DNA of 64,000 bases, taken from assembly GCF_030687145.1 (NCBI RefSeq), contig NZ_CP117460.1, positions 310,001 through 374,000 on the forward strand. The letters are read 5' to 3'. A program made the position numbers and the translations under genes. The notes beneath the pieces were generated by a model. That model searched no databases and was not told the origin of the DNA. It saw only the letters and a list, made by a program, of their open reading frames with translations. Each line of letters starts with the position of its first letter. The first letter of the stretch is position 1. The stretch is from Pseudomonas sp. FP1742 (GTDB taxonomy: Bacteria; Pseudomonadota; Gammaproteobacteria; Pseudomonadales; Pseudomonadaceae). This document shows positions 28,769 to 36,181 of the stretch, piece by piece.

Positions 28769-30055
28769 ATGTTGAACAAGCGAATCAGCCTGATCGCACT
28801 GGGGATGTTGAGCGCCACGCAGGCCATGGCTAACGACCAGGCCGAATCCAAGGGTTTTATTGAAGACAGCAGCCTGAAAGTGTTGCTGCGCAACGCCTAT
28901 ATCAATCGTGACTATAAAGACGGCAACCCGGATAAAGCCGAGTGGGGCCAAGCGGCCATCGGTACTTACTCGTCCGGTTTCACCCAAGGCACCGTCGGTG
29001 TGGGTGTGGATGCCTTCGGTCTGTACGCACTGCGTCTGGACGGCGGCAAAGGCCGCAGCGGCGCCGGTGGTATCGACTTCTTCAAGCAGGGCGACAGCGG
29101 CAACGCGGCCGATGACCTGTCCAGGTTCGGTGGCGCGGTCAAATTCCGTATCTCCAACACCGTCCTGACCTACGGTGACCAGATGCCGGCCCTGCCGGTG
29201 CTGAACTACGACAACTCCCGCCTGCTGCCGGAAAGCTATACCGGCACCTTGATCACCTCCAAAGAGATCAAAGGCCTGGAGCTGAACGCCGGCCGCTTCA
29301 CTGCCGAATCGCGTAAAAGTGCTGAAGGCCGTGACAGTGGTGGCTTGAAGTCGATCAACGTATTGGGCGGTAGCTACCAGTTCACCGAACAGTTCAAGGC
29401 AGCGCTGTACGCTTCCGACGTTGAAGATGTGCTGAAGAAACAATACGTGAACGCCAACTACGTGTTCCCGATCGCCAAGGATCAGTCCCTGACCCTGGAC
29501 TTCAACGGCTACCGCACCAAGCTGGACAATTCCTACGTCCGCGAAAACGGTGTCACCGGCGACGACAATAAAATCTGGAGCCTGGCGGCCACCTTCGCCA
29601 CCGGCCCGCACTCGTTCACCCTCGCCCACCAGCGCAGCACCGGCGACAGCAACCTGGGTTATGCCTACGGTGGTTATCAGCGCGGCCAAAACCGTGTCGG
29701 CGATGGCGGCAATACCATTTACCTGGCGAACTCCTACTGGTCCGACTTCAACGCCGAAGACGAACGCAGCTGGCAGCTGGGTTACGGTCTGGATTTCAGC
29801 GCCTTCGGCGTTCCGGGCCTGAGCTACAACGTGGCCTACGTGCGCGGTGACAACATCACCACCTCCACCAGTGAAGGTGGCACCGAGCGCGAAATCTTCA
29901 ACCAGTTCAAATACGTCGTGCAAAGTGGCCCGGCCAAAGACCTGAGCGTGAAGGTGCGCAGCTCGATTCTGCGTGTATCGCAGAAATCCAGCGAGTACAA
30001 CGTCAGCGGCAACGAACTGCGCGTATTCGTGGATTACCCGATCAACATCTTCTGA
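28769..30055 (+). CDS. oprE: OprD-family outer-membrane porin, OprE-like
   Basis: A 428-residue outer-membrane beta-barrel. The signal peptide MLNKRISLIALGMLSATQAMA is followed by the family start ESKGFIEDSSLKVLLRNAYINR, RDYKDGNPDKAEWGQ, FTQGTVGVGVDAFGLYALRLDG, and a C-terminal strand ending in phenylalanine (VDYPINIF), as needed for barrel assembly. In P. aeruginosa oprE is next to aguBA, which supports the symbol, but OprD-family members (OprE, OprQ, OprD) are close and the exact member is not certain. Single gene, flanked by terminators. Confidence 0.87.
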   Translation: MLNKRISLIALGMLSATQAMANDQAESKGFIEDSSLKVLLRNAYINRDYKDGNPDKAEWGQAAIGTYSSGFTQGTVGVGVDAFGLYALRLDGGKGRSGAGGIDFFKQGDSGNAADDLSRFGGAVKFRISNTVLTYGDQMPALPVLNYDNSRLLPESYTGTLITSKEIKGLELNAGRFTAESRKSAEGRDSGGLKSINVLGGSYQFTEQFKAALYASDVEDVLKKQYVNANYVFPIAKDQSLTLDFNGYRTKLDNSYVRENGVTGDDNKIWSLAATFATGPHSFTLAHQRSTGDSNLGYAYGGYQRGQNRVGDGGNTIYLANSYWSDFNAEDERSWQLGYGLDFSAFGVPGLSYNVAYVRGDNITTSTSEGGTEREIFNQFKYVVQSGPAKDLSVKVRSSILRVSQKSSEYNVSGNELRVFVDYPINIF

Positions 30056-30082
30056 TGATCGGCTGAGTTGTTCAGACTCGAT

Positions 30083-30112
30083 AAAAACCCTGACTGGTTC
30101 GGGGTTTTTTTG
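30083..30112 (+). terminator. Terminator of the porin gene
   Basis: Stem AAAAACCC/GGGGTTTTTTT, about 27 bases after the stop. Confidence 0.82.
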
Positions 30113-30285
30113 CCTCATAACCGTATAAAAACACCGAAAACGGCTGTTTTCGATCGTAAAAAGTCGAATTGAAGCAACTTCATCCTGCGTTTCAAGCAAC
30201 GCTTGATATGCCTGAAATTCTTTCTCATGGGCCGTCAATCCGGCACCTACTAGATTAGGCCGCTTAATGCAGCGGAGACCTAGTA

Positions 30286-31032
30286 ATGATCGTGTTGAAC
30301 AGAGAAGTTGGCGAATCGCTACGGCGCGACAAGTATGTCAACGTCCAGGGAGCCGACTTCAATCTCTTCGGTCATTTTTCCGACTTCGTCAGACTGACCA
30401 AAAGTTGGGAAAACATGGAGCCGGACAGTTATTACGGCCAGGCCGATGCGGGCATGCGTTTTCGTCGCTACAGCGATTTTGAATACAACCCGGTTACCCG
30501 TGACTTGAAGCAATTGGAACACCGCGCCTACGTGCAATCGAAGGCCAACAACAGCTATGTCGGTGGACTGGAGCGGCACTTCCAGGACTTCTCCAATGAA
30601 GTCATCAATTCGCCGGTGATGCGCAGCCTCATCGATGCGGATTTCGAGGTGTACAAACACGTATTGCCGCCGGAGTTGCACGATGAAATCTGGCAATGCC
30701 AGATCCATCAGATCCGCATCGAGATCAAGCCGGGCAAGCAACTGGAAATTACCCCGGAAGGCATTCACTGCGACGGTTATCCGTTCAGCGGTGTGCATTT
30801 CTGGGGCCGCAACAACGTGGACGGAGCGGAGAGCCGTTTGTATTCGGCCCAAGAGGAACAGTTGGCGGCAACGACCTATCTGGAAATCCTCGACACCACG
30901 TACTTCCTCGATCGCGACATGCGTCACTACGTGACCCCGGCACGCAACATCCATGCTCACGAAATGGCCTATCGGCAGATCCTGGCCATTTCCTTCTCGC
31001 GGCCCGGGACCGCTTTCGACATTGTTCGCTGA
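30286..31032 (+). CDS. 2OG-Fe(II) dioxygenase of the isoleucine-dioxygenase-like group
   Basis: A 248-residue enzyme of the 2OG-Fe dioxygenase family (PF10014), a group that includes Bacillus L-isoleucine 4-dioxygenase. The facial triad starts with the HCD of GIHCDGYPFSGVHFW near residue 165; the distal His is likely that of RNIHAHEMAYRQILAISF near 225. It is the first gene of a run dioxygenase, GNAT, AzlC, AzlD with gaps of 16 bases or overlaps. The family hydroxylates free aliphatic amino acids, so hydroxylation of a branched-chain or similar amino acid followed by export is inferred. Confidence 0.86.
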   Translation: MIVLNREVGESLRRDKYVNVQGADFNLFGHFSDFVRLTKSWENMEPDSYYGQADAGMRFRRYSDFEYNPVTRDLKQLEHRAYVQSKANNSYVGGLERHFQDFSNEVINSPVMRSLIDADFEVYKHVLPPELHDEIWQCQIHQIRIEIKPGKQLEITPEGIHCDGYPFSGVHFWGRNNVDGAESRLYSAQEEQLAATTYLEILDTTYFLDRDMRHYVTPARNIHAHEMAYRQILAISFSRPGTAFDIVR

Positions 31033-31048
31033 ACAGTTCGACCCCAGG

Positions 31049-31492
31049 ATGAACATCGCCGAGTGCCCTGCGCCGGTGATGCTGCTGCGTGCGACGGCCA
31101 AGGATGCTCAACGTCTGGAGCGCTTCTTCCGGCAATTCGAAGAAGTTTCGTTTTGTGAATGGCAGGACGCCAAATGCCTGAGCGGTGTACTGGTGCAGAA
31201 AACCACCACTGCGTTCCTCGCGCTCGATGTCTGCGGCGAAGTGGTTGGCGCGGTGTTGGGCGGCATGCTCGGCAGCCGTGGCACCATCAATCATTTGGCG
31301 GTGAGCCCGTCGTATCGCAGCCAGGGTGTCGGTCAGCGCCTGGTGGAAGCGGCTTCGGCGGACATGAAACGGGTGGGTGTGCTGCGGATGTTCCTGTTTG
31401 TCGACGATGCTAACCTTGCCGGCAAACGTTTTTGGAGTGCCCAGGGCTTTTGTGAGCCGCGCGGCGAAACGACCTTTGAGAGGGACCTATGA
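31049..31492 (+). CDS. GNAT-family N-acetyltransferase
   Basis: A 147-residue acetyltransferase. Motif A, NHLAVSPSYRSQGVGQRLVEAA near residues 90-110, binds acetyl-CoA; FLFVDDANLAGKRFWSAQGF is the usual C-terminal motif B. The start at 31049 follows the dioxygenase stop by 16 bases and its stop overlaps the azlC start (ATGA), so it belongs to the operon. A free amino acid, possibly the dioxygenase product, is a reasonable substrate, but this is inference. Confidence 0.87.
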   Translation: MNIAECPAPVMLLRATAKDAQRLERFFRQFEEVSFCEWQDAKCLSGVLVQKTTTAFLALDVCGEVVGAVLGGMLGSRGTINHLAVSPSYRSQGVGQRLVEAASADMKRVGVLRMFLFVDDANLAGKRFWSAQGFCEPRGETTFERDL

Positions 31493-32205
31493 ATGAGACG
31501 TCCAGCAGCCAGCCGCTGATGGTCGAGCCCCAGCCCTCGCGCACGTTCGCTGAAGCCAGCCCGGTTGTTGCGGGCTACTTCACGGTGTCGTTCGTATTCG
31601 GTTTGATGGCCGTCAATGCCGGGTTGCCCGTATGGCTGCCGGTCGCGATGTGCCTGTTCGTCTACGCCGGCGCCTCGCAGTTCGCCGCCCTGGCGCTGAT
31701 CTCCAGTGGTGCGTCGCTGACCACCATCATCCTCACCACGTTTCTGATCAATGCGCGGCACATGCTGATGTCGGTCTACATGGCCAAGGCCCTGCAGGCG
31801 ATGGGACTCAGTCGTCTGGAGCGTTGGTGTTACGCGGGCGGGCTCACCGATGAATCGTTCGCCTTCCACAGCGTCAAGCTGGGCAAGGGCTCGCCGGTCA
31901 ATGTGCGTTACCTGATCGGCTTCAATCTGTATTGCCACACGTCGTGGGTGCTCGGTGGTTTGCTGGGGGCGATCTGCGCGCAGTATGCGGCGCACCTGAT
32001 CAAATACCAGCTCGACTATGCGCTGACCGCGATGATGCTCTACGTGCTGGTATCGCTGTGCAACACTCGCAACAAACTGATCGCTGCACTGGCCGCGGTC
32101 GCCTGCATGGGTGCCCTGAGCCTGATCGGCAACTCACCTTTCAACGTGTTCATCGCCACATTCGTGGGCTGCGGGGTGGGTGTATGCCTGACCAAACGTT
32201 CCTGA
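31489..32205 (+). CDS. azlC: AzlC-family amino acid exporter, large subunit
   Basis: A 238-residue inner-membrane protein with about seven hydrophobic segments. SPVVAGYFTVSFVFGLMAVNAGL, then FVYAGASQFAALALISSGAS, FLINARHMLMSVYMAK and AGGLTDESFAFHS are the family signatures. It pairs with the small subunit AzlD to export branched-chain or other amino acids. It is coupled by overlap both to the GNAT gene upstream and to azlD downstream (22-base overlap). Confidence 0.93.
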   Translation: MNETSSSQPLMVEPQPSRTFAEASPVVAGYFTVSFVFGLMAVNAGLPVWLPVAMCLFVYAGASQFAALALISSGASLTTIILTTFLINARHMLMSVYMAKALQAMGLSRLERWCYAGGLTDESFAFHSVKLGKGSPVNVRYLIGFNLYCHTSWVLGGLLGAICAQYAAHLIKYQLDYALTAMMLYVLVSLCNTRNKLIAALAAVACMGALSLIGNSPFNVFIATFVGCGVGVCLTKRS

Positions 32206-32501
32206 TCCTGGTCGTTGCGCTGATGATGGCCGTGACGTTTCTGCCGCGCGCATTGCCGCTGCAGGTCAACACCGACCATTGGCCACCCCTGGTCGCCCGG
32301 GCGCTGGAATACCTGCCGGTGGCGATCGTCGCTGCCATCAGCCTTACGCCCCTGTTGATCAAGGATCAGCATGTACAGCTCGATCGCCCGGAATTTTATG
32401 CAGCCATTCCGACGTTGTTATGTGCGTATTTCAGCAAAAACCTCTTTCTCTCCGTTGCGGTGGGAACGGTTGCGTACATTGCGCTCGGCTCGTTCATGTA
32501 G
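32184..32501 (+). CDS. azlD: AzlD-family amino acid exporter, small subunit
   Basis: A 105-residue membrane protein with about four hydrophobic segments (LILVVALMMAVTFLPRALPL start, ARALEYLPVAIVAAISL). The family size is 100-110. The start overlaps azlC by 22 bases, so translation is probably coupled. Its last 84 bases overlap, antisense, the 3' end of the LysR gene, which is an unusually long convergent overlap. Confidence 0.9.
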   Translation: MPDQTFLILVVALMMAVTFLPRALPLQVNTDHWPPLVARALEYLPVAIVAAISLTPLLIKDQHVQLDRPEFYAAIPTLLCAYFSKNLFLSVAVGTVAYIALGSFM

Positions 32502-33344
32502 CGGCAGGTCGATCACGGAATTCAAGGCCTGGCCCGATAGCTCGGGGTTATTGACCGCCAGCCGCACTTCGAGCGAATCCTCGAAATCCGGGAAAATGGT
32601 CAGGCCATTGCGCAGGGCAGCTTCACGGGAAACCATGCCCAGGCCGTCCATTTGTGTGATCAACGACAGCGTCAGGGTTTCGCTGCAGGAATAGATCATC
32701 CGCTTGCCTGAGTCGTAGTTGCCAAGGCCGGCGTCGAGAAAGCGCAAGAAGCTGTGGGAATACGGACAATCGTCGGCCGGACGAACCTGAAGCTTATTGC
32801 CGAGCAGCACCAGCGGGTCGTTTTCCTGACCGCAATGAGCACCGACCACCTGTACCTGCACATCAGGCAGGGCAATGCTGGGCAACCCCGGCTGTTGCGG
32901 CCCGATCAGCACCGCCAGGTCGAAGTCCTCATTCTTCAATTTGCTGAGGTTTTCCATCGACTCGGCATAGCTGAATTCCAGTTGATAGTCGGGAAACACC
33001 TCGATGAGGCGCCCGATCATTCGCCGGTTGAAGTCAGCCGAGAGGGTGGTGTTAAGCGCGACCTTGAGCGTGCGCTGCCCGGGAACCTTGAGCGCGGCGA
33101 CTTTCTCTTCCATTTGCCGCGTGGCGACCAAGACTTTGTCCATGTAGGGCGTGAGCTCCGTGCCCTGGGTTGTCAGGGTCAGCCCCTTGTTGGAGCGACG
33201 AAACAACCGAAAACCGAACTGCTCTTCGACCTTGTTCAACTGCGCGGCCAATGCTTGCACGGTCAAACAGGAATGCTCAGCCGCCGCCGACAATGAGCCG
33301 GTCTGCACGATGCGCATGAGGTTGCGTAAGGTTCTGCTATCCAT
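32418..33344 (-). CDS. LysR-family transcriptional regulator
   Basis: A 308-residue regulator. The winged HTH (MDSRTLRNLMRIVQTGSLSA, then CLTVQALAAQLNKVEEQFGF, FRRSNKGLTLTTQG) is followed by an effector-binding domain. It faces the dioxygenase-azlCD operon tail to tail with an 84-base overlap. Control of that operon would need action on the promoter near 30200, some 3 kb away, so it is only a candidate. The promoter should lie in 33345-33600. Confidence 0.9.
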   Translation of the reverse strand: MDSRTLRNLMRIVQTGSLSAAAEHSCLTVQALAAQLNKVEEQFGFRLFRRSNKGLTLTTQGTELTPYMDKVLVATRQMEEKVAALKVPGQRTLKVALNTTLSADFNRRMIGRLIEVFPDYQLEFSYAESMENLSKLKNEDFDLAVLIGPQQPGLPSIALPDVQVQVVGAHCGQENDPLVLLGNKLQVRPADDCPYSHSFLRFLDAGLGNYDSGKRMIYSCSETLTLSLITQMDGLGMVSREAALRNGLTIFPDFEDSLEVRLAVNNPELSGQALNSVIDLPLHERAERNVRNRSHRNGEKEVFAEIRT

Positions 33345-33602
33345 TTGGGTAATGCCCTCTAAAGTGGGCTGGCTATTGTTGTGGACCTTGCCGCCTGGTG
33401 GGTGTCGGTCGCGTGCTGGCTATGATCCTGCACCAGAGCATGCTTGTCCCGAGTTTAGTAGCGAAATGATTCTGCGTCCGATGGCTGGAGGCTGACACAG
33501 GATCGGGGTTTTTGGTGGGGGGCAGGTGATCGGGGTCAAAAAAGTGGCTCGAATCGGGCGGTTATCGGGTGTTTGTTTATCAACGACCCGCCCTTTTTCA
33601 AG

Positions 33603-33765
33603 ACAAAAAAAAGCAGCCTGATCAGGCTGCTTTCATGAATGGGTGCTTGATATTGTGCTCCCTCAAGCAGGGGAGAAGAGGTCTCACCAAGCGTTGATTT
33701 CCAAGTCATCAACGGGGTTCCTCCGCCGACTATTGCCACTTGGAGGCAGTCGGTTTCGCGCTCTC
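33603..33765 (-). ncRNA. Candidate structured RNA with two complementary (kissing) hairpin loops
   Basis: On the minus strand four stem-loops fill about 160 bases. Hairpin B (33726-33753) has stem CCGACT/AGTCGG plus GCC/GGC and loop TCCAAGT. Hairpin A (33692-33714) has stem CGTTGAT/ATCAACG and loop GACTTGGAA. Loop B is the exact complement of ACTTGGA in loop A, so a seven-pair kissing contact can form. Hairpin C (33644-33669) has arms TGCTTGA/TCAAGCA. The last is a terminator. A promoter with TTGACA, 17-base spacer and GAGAAT lies just upstream. GGAGGAAC precedes an ATG in hairpin A, so a short peptide (start 33709) is not excluded. No known RNA family was recognised. Confidence 0.6.
33605..33632 (-). 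terminator. Terminator of the candidate RNA
   Basis: Perfect stem AAGCAGCCTG/CAGGCTGCTT with eight T on the minus strand, no protein gene ending just before it on that strand. Confidence 0.88.
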
Positions 33766-33771
33766 GATTAA

Positions 33772-33800
33772 ATTCTCTGCCTCTATCATGGGGGTGTCAA
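33772..33800 (-). promoter_or_regulatory. Sigma-70-type promoter for the candidate RNA
   Basis: Minus strand -35 TTGACA (33800-33795) perfect to consensus, a 17-base spacer, and GAGAAT (33777-33772) as -10 with four of six consensus bases. The start would fall near 33765. Confidence 0.6.
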
Positions 33801-33889
33801 CGTGAGTTTATGACCGTGCGTCGGCGTCTTTTTCGGGGGCCGAAGAAAGGCGAAATGCATTTTTCGGGACGGGGAACAGCCGATACGTT

Positions 33890-33918
33890 TACGAATAAAA
33901 AATATATTTTTGTTCGTA
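33890..33918. promoter_or_regulatory. Palindromic operator upstream of the RES/Xre pair
   Basis: AT-rich dyad with arms TACGAATAAAAA and TATTTTTGTTCGTA-like (outer six bases TACGAA/TTCGTA exact), about 50 bases before the antitoxin start. Its place over the presumed promoter fits autoregulation by the Xre-type antitoxin. Confidence 0.55.
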
Positions 33919-33968
33919 TCTGTACTAGTCTGAGATCAAGACATCGAACATACAAGGAGGCCATCCCC

Positions 33969-34379
33969 ATGCCTGCCTCATCCACTGCATTAAGCCCACA
34001 GCAACAACTCGAGACCCCCGAAGCCGGTCGAGTCGCGCTCAAGTTCTTCTTCAACCTCATGGAACGCTGGGGCTGCACCGCCGAGCAACAACGCACGCTC
34101 CTGGGCAAAGTCGGCAATACGACTTTCTACAAATACAAACACCTGCCGCCCAACGTGCGTCTGCCCCACGACACCCTGGAGCGCATCTCGTATTTGATGG
34201 GCATCCACAAAGCGTTGAGCATCATCTTCAGCAACAGTCGCGAGCGTGCCTACACATGGGTCAGCAGTCCCAACACCGCTGCGCCGTTCAATGGCCAGTC
34301 GGCATTGAGCTACATGCTGGCCGGTCGCGTGGTCGACATCGCTGATGTGCGCCGCTACCTCGACGGAGTGCGCGGTTGA
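33969..34379 (+). CDS. Xre/MbcA/ParS-type antitoxin
   Basis: A 136-residue antitoxin. The N-terminal HTH-like region (ALKFFFNLMERWGCTAEQQR, LLGKVGNTTFYKYKHLP) is followed by the toxin-binding DUF2384 part (ISYLMGIHKALSIIF, then PFNGQSALSYMLAGRVVDIADVRRYLDGVRG). AAGGAGG precedes the ATG at 33969; the open frame extends upstream but has no such site. Its stop overlaps the toxin start by one base. It should neutralise the RES toxin and repress the operon from the palindrome at 33890. Confidence 0.9.
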   Translation: MPASSTALSPQQQLETPEAGRVALKFFFNLMERWGCTAEQQRTLLGKVGNTTFYKYKHLPPNVRLPHDTLERISYLMGIHKALSIIFSNSRERAYTWVSSPNTAAPFNGQSALSYMLAGRVVDIADVRRYLDGVRG

Positions 34380-35056
34380 TGGCGCCGGAGCTGGCCGATC
34401 CGCAGTGGCCGCGGGCCTATCGGATCGTCAACAGCTGCTTCCCGCCGATCTCGTTGTTCGAAGACGTACTCGACCCCGAAGACCTGCCCACCGCCTATGC
34501 GCTGGAAGCCCTGACCAATGATCGGCTGATGGAAGAAGCCGGCGTGCTCGCCCGCGTACGCCCCGAAGACCGCATCTCCGGCCCCGGCTCCACACCGGTA
34601 ATGGCTGCTTTCACCCACATCGGCAAAACCAGCCGCTTCACCGACGGCACCTTCGGCGTCTACTACGCCGCCAGCAGCCAGGCCGCCGCCATTGCCGAGA
34701 CGAGCTATCACCAGGAACGTTTCCTCGCCGCGACCAACGAGCCGGACCTTGAGTTGACCATGCGCACTTACGTCAACCGGGTCGTCAAACCTTTGCACGA
34801 CATCCGCGCCGACTATCCACACCTGCACGACCCGGATCCCGACGCCTACGGCCCGGCCCAGGCCTTTGCCCGGCAACTGCGCGAAACGTTGTCCTGGGGA
34901 TTGCTCTACAACAGCGTCCGATTGCCTGGGCATGAATGTGTGGCCGCGTTTCGACCGCCGGCCGTGTCCATTCCCAAGCAGGGGAAGCACATTCGGTATG
35001 TATGGAGTGCGAGCAGTCGCAGGATTTCGTTTGTGTTTGAAGTCAGTGAGATGTGA
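34379..35056 (+). CDS. RES-domain toxin
   Basis: A 225-residue RES-domain protein. The conserved Arg is in WPRAYRIVN, the Glu in AAIAETSYHQERF near residue 108, and the Ser late in the domain (LYNSVRLPGHECVAAF). RES toxins attack NAD+ (phosphorolysis or ADP-ribosyl transfer), shutting down metabolism. The start is the ATG at 34379, in the sequence TGATG at the antitoxin stop. A terminator follows at 35072-35101. A complete RES/Xre module. Confidence 0.92.
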   Translation: MAPELADPQWPRAYRIVNSCFPPISLFEDVLDPEDLPTAYALEALTNDRLMEEAGVLARVRPEDRISGPGSTPVMAAFTHIGKTSRFTDGTFGVYYAASSQAAAIAETSYHQERFLAATNEPDLELTMRTYVNRVVKPLHDIRADYPHLHDPDPDAYGPAQAFARQLRETLSWGLLYNSVRLPGHECVAAFRPPAVSIPKQGKHIRYVWSASSRRISFVFEVSEM

Positions 35057-35071
35057 AGCACGGCGAAACGC

Positions 35072-35101
35072 AAAAAGCCTCGATTGATTCGGGGCTTTTT
35101 T
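35072..35101 (+). terminator. Terminator of the RES/Xre operon
   Basis: Stem AAAAAGCCTCG/CGGGGCTTTTTT-like with T run, 16 bases after the toxin stop. Confidence 0.85.
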
Positions 35102-35264
35102 ATGCGCGATATTTCAGAAAATAGCGATACGTTCCACCTGAACTCATTACGCCATGTCACTAATGATGTTCCCGCCCCCACCTTTATCCCCCCAAACCAA
35201 CCTCTTACATTGAGCTCCACCCACCTACCCCTCATCCCGAAGGGCAGGTCACTGGAGACTCATC

Positions 35265-35486
35265 ATGCCTTTTGTCAGCGTACGCATTACCCGCGATGGC
35301 GTTACCTCAGAGCAGAAAGCTCAGGTGATCGCCGAAATCACTGAAACCCTGGAACGCGTCCTCAACAAACGCCCGGACCTGACCCACATCGTGATCGAGG
35401 AAGTCGACACCGATAACTGGGGTTATGCCGGGATGACTACCACCCAGTACCGCAAGCAATTGGCTGAGGCGGAGGGGCAGTCATGA
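35265..35486 (+). CDS. 4-oxalocrotonate tautomerase-like protein
   Basis: A 73-residue tautomerase-superfamily subunit. After removal of Met1, Pro is the catalytic N-terminal base (PFVSVRITRDGV); TLERVLNKRPDLTHIVIEEVDTDNWGYAG is the usual second half. It usually forms hexamers. Its stop overlaps the next gene by four bases (ATGA), forming a tautomerase-FrnE-SDR operon. The substrate is not evident. Confidence 0.9.
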   Translation: MPFVSVRITRDGVTSEQKAQVIAEITETLERVLNKRPDLTHIVIEEVDTDNWGYAGMTTTQYRKQLAEAEGQS

Positions 35487-36139
35487 CTGCGGCCGTCACC
35501 ATCGATTTCATTTCCGATGTGGTGTGCCCGTGGTGCGCCTTGGGTGCGACGGCGCTGGAGCAAGCGATCGAGAACGTGGCGGGTGAAGTCTCGGTCGAGC
35601 TGACCTTCAAGCCTTTCGAGCTGAACCCCGACATGCCGGCTGAAGGCGAGAACGCGGTTGCGCATTTGATGCGCAAGTACGGGCGCAGCGCCGAGGACGT
35701 CGCCGCCGGCAAAGCGATGCAGATCGCTCGGGGCGAGGCCATTGGGTTCAAGTTCGATCTGGAGAAACGCAGCCACTTCCATAACACCTTCGATGCTCAC
35801 CGGTTGCTGTTGTGGGCGTTGCAGGAAGGGCGGCAGATCGCACTCAAGAAAGCCTTGCTGCGTGCTTATTTCACCGACGGCCAGAACCCGAACGATCGCG
35901 AGACGCTGGTTCGACTGGCGGCGCAAGTGGGATTGGATGCGGCGAGTGCGCGTGAGGTGTTGGTGTCCGGAGCGTTTGCCAACGAGGTGCGTGAGCTGGA
36001 GGCGTTTTACCGCGAGCGCGGCATCAATTCGGTACCGGCCATGATTCTCAACGGTCGTCACCTGGTGTCCGGTTCGCAATCGGTCGAGTACTACGAACAG
36101 ATGCTGAGGCAAATGGCGCAGGCGCCAGCCGAAGCTTGA
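35483..36139 (+). CDS. FrnE-like DsbA-family oxidoreductase
   Basis: A 218-residue cytosolic thioredoxin-fold protein with active site CPWC (IDFISDVVCPWCALGA, residues about 7-22), a helical insert with NTFDAHRLLLWALQEG and the cis-Pro segment GINSVPAMILNGRHLVSGSQ near 180. This matches the FrnE/polyketide-associated DsbA family. It overlaps the tautomerase gene and precedes the SDR gene by 42 bases. Confidence 0.92.
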   Translation: MTAAVTIDFISDVVCPWCALGATALEQAIENVAGEVSVELTFKPFELNPDMPAEGENAVAHLMRKYGRSAEDVAAGKAMQIARGEAIGFKFDLEKRSHFHNTFDAHRLLLWALQEGRQIALKKALLRAYFTDGQNPNDRETLVRLAAQVGLDAASAREVLVSGAFANEVRELEAFYRERGINSVPAMILNGRHLVSGSQSVEYYEQMLRQMAQAPAEA

Positions 36140-36181
36140 TTGATCACTTTTCAAACCATCATTTATCAGTTGAGGTTCATC

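Noticed and set aside
33536..33709. 57-codon peptide from the ATG with GGAGGAAC upstream
   Set aside because: The terminator hairpin lies inside the frame, so the full frame would not be transcribed; a shorter peptide is not excluded, but the structured RNA is the simpler reading.
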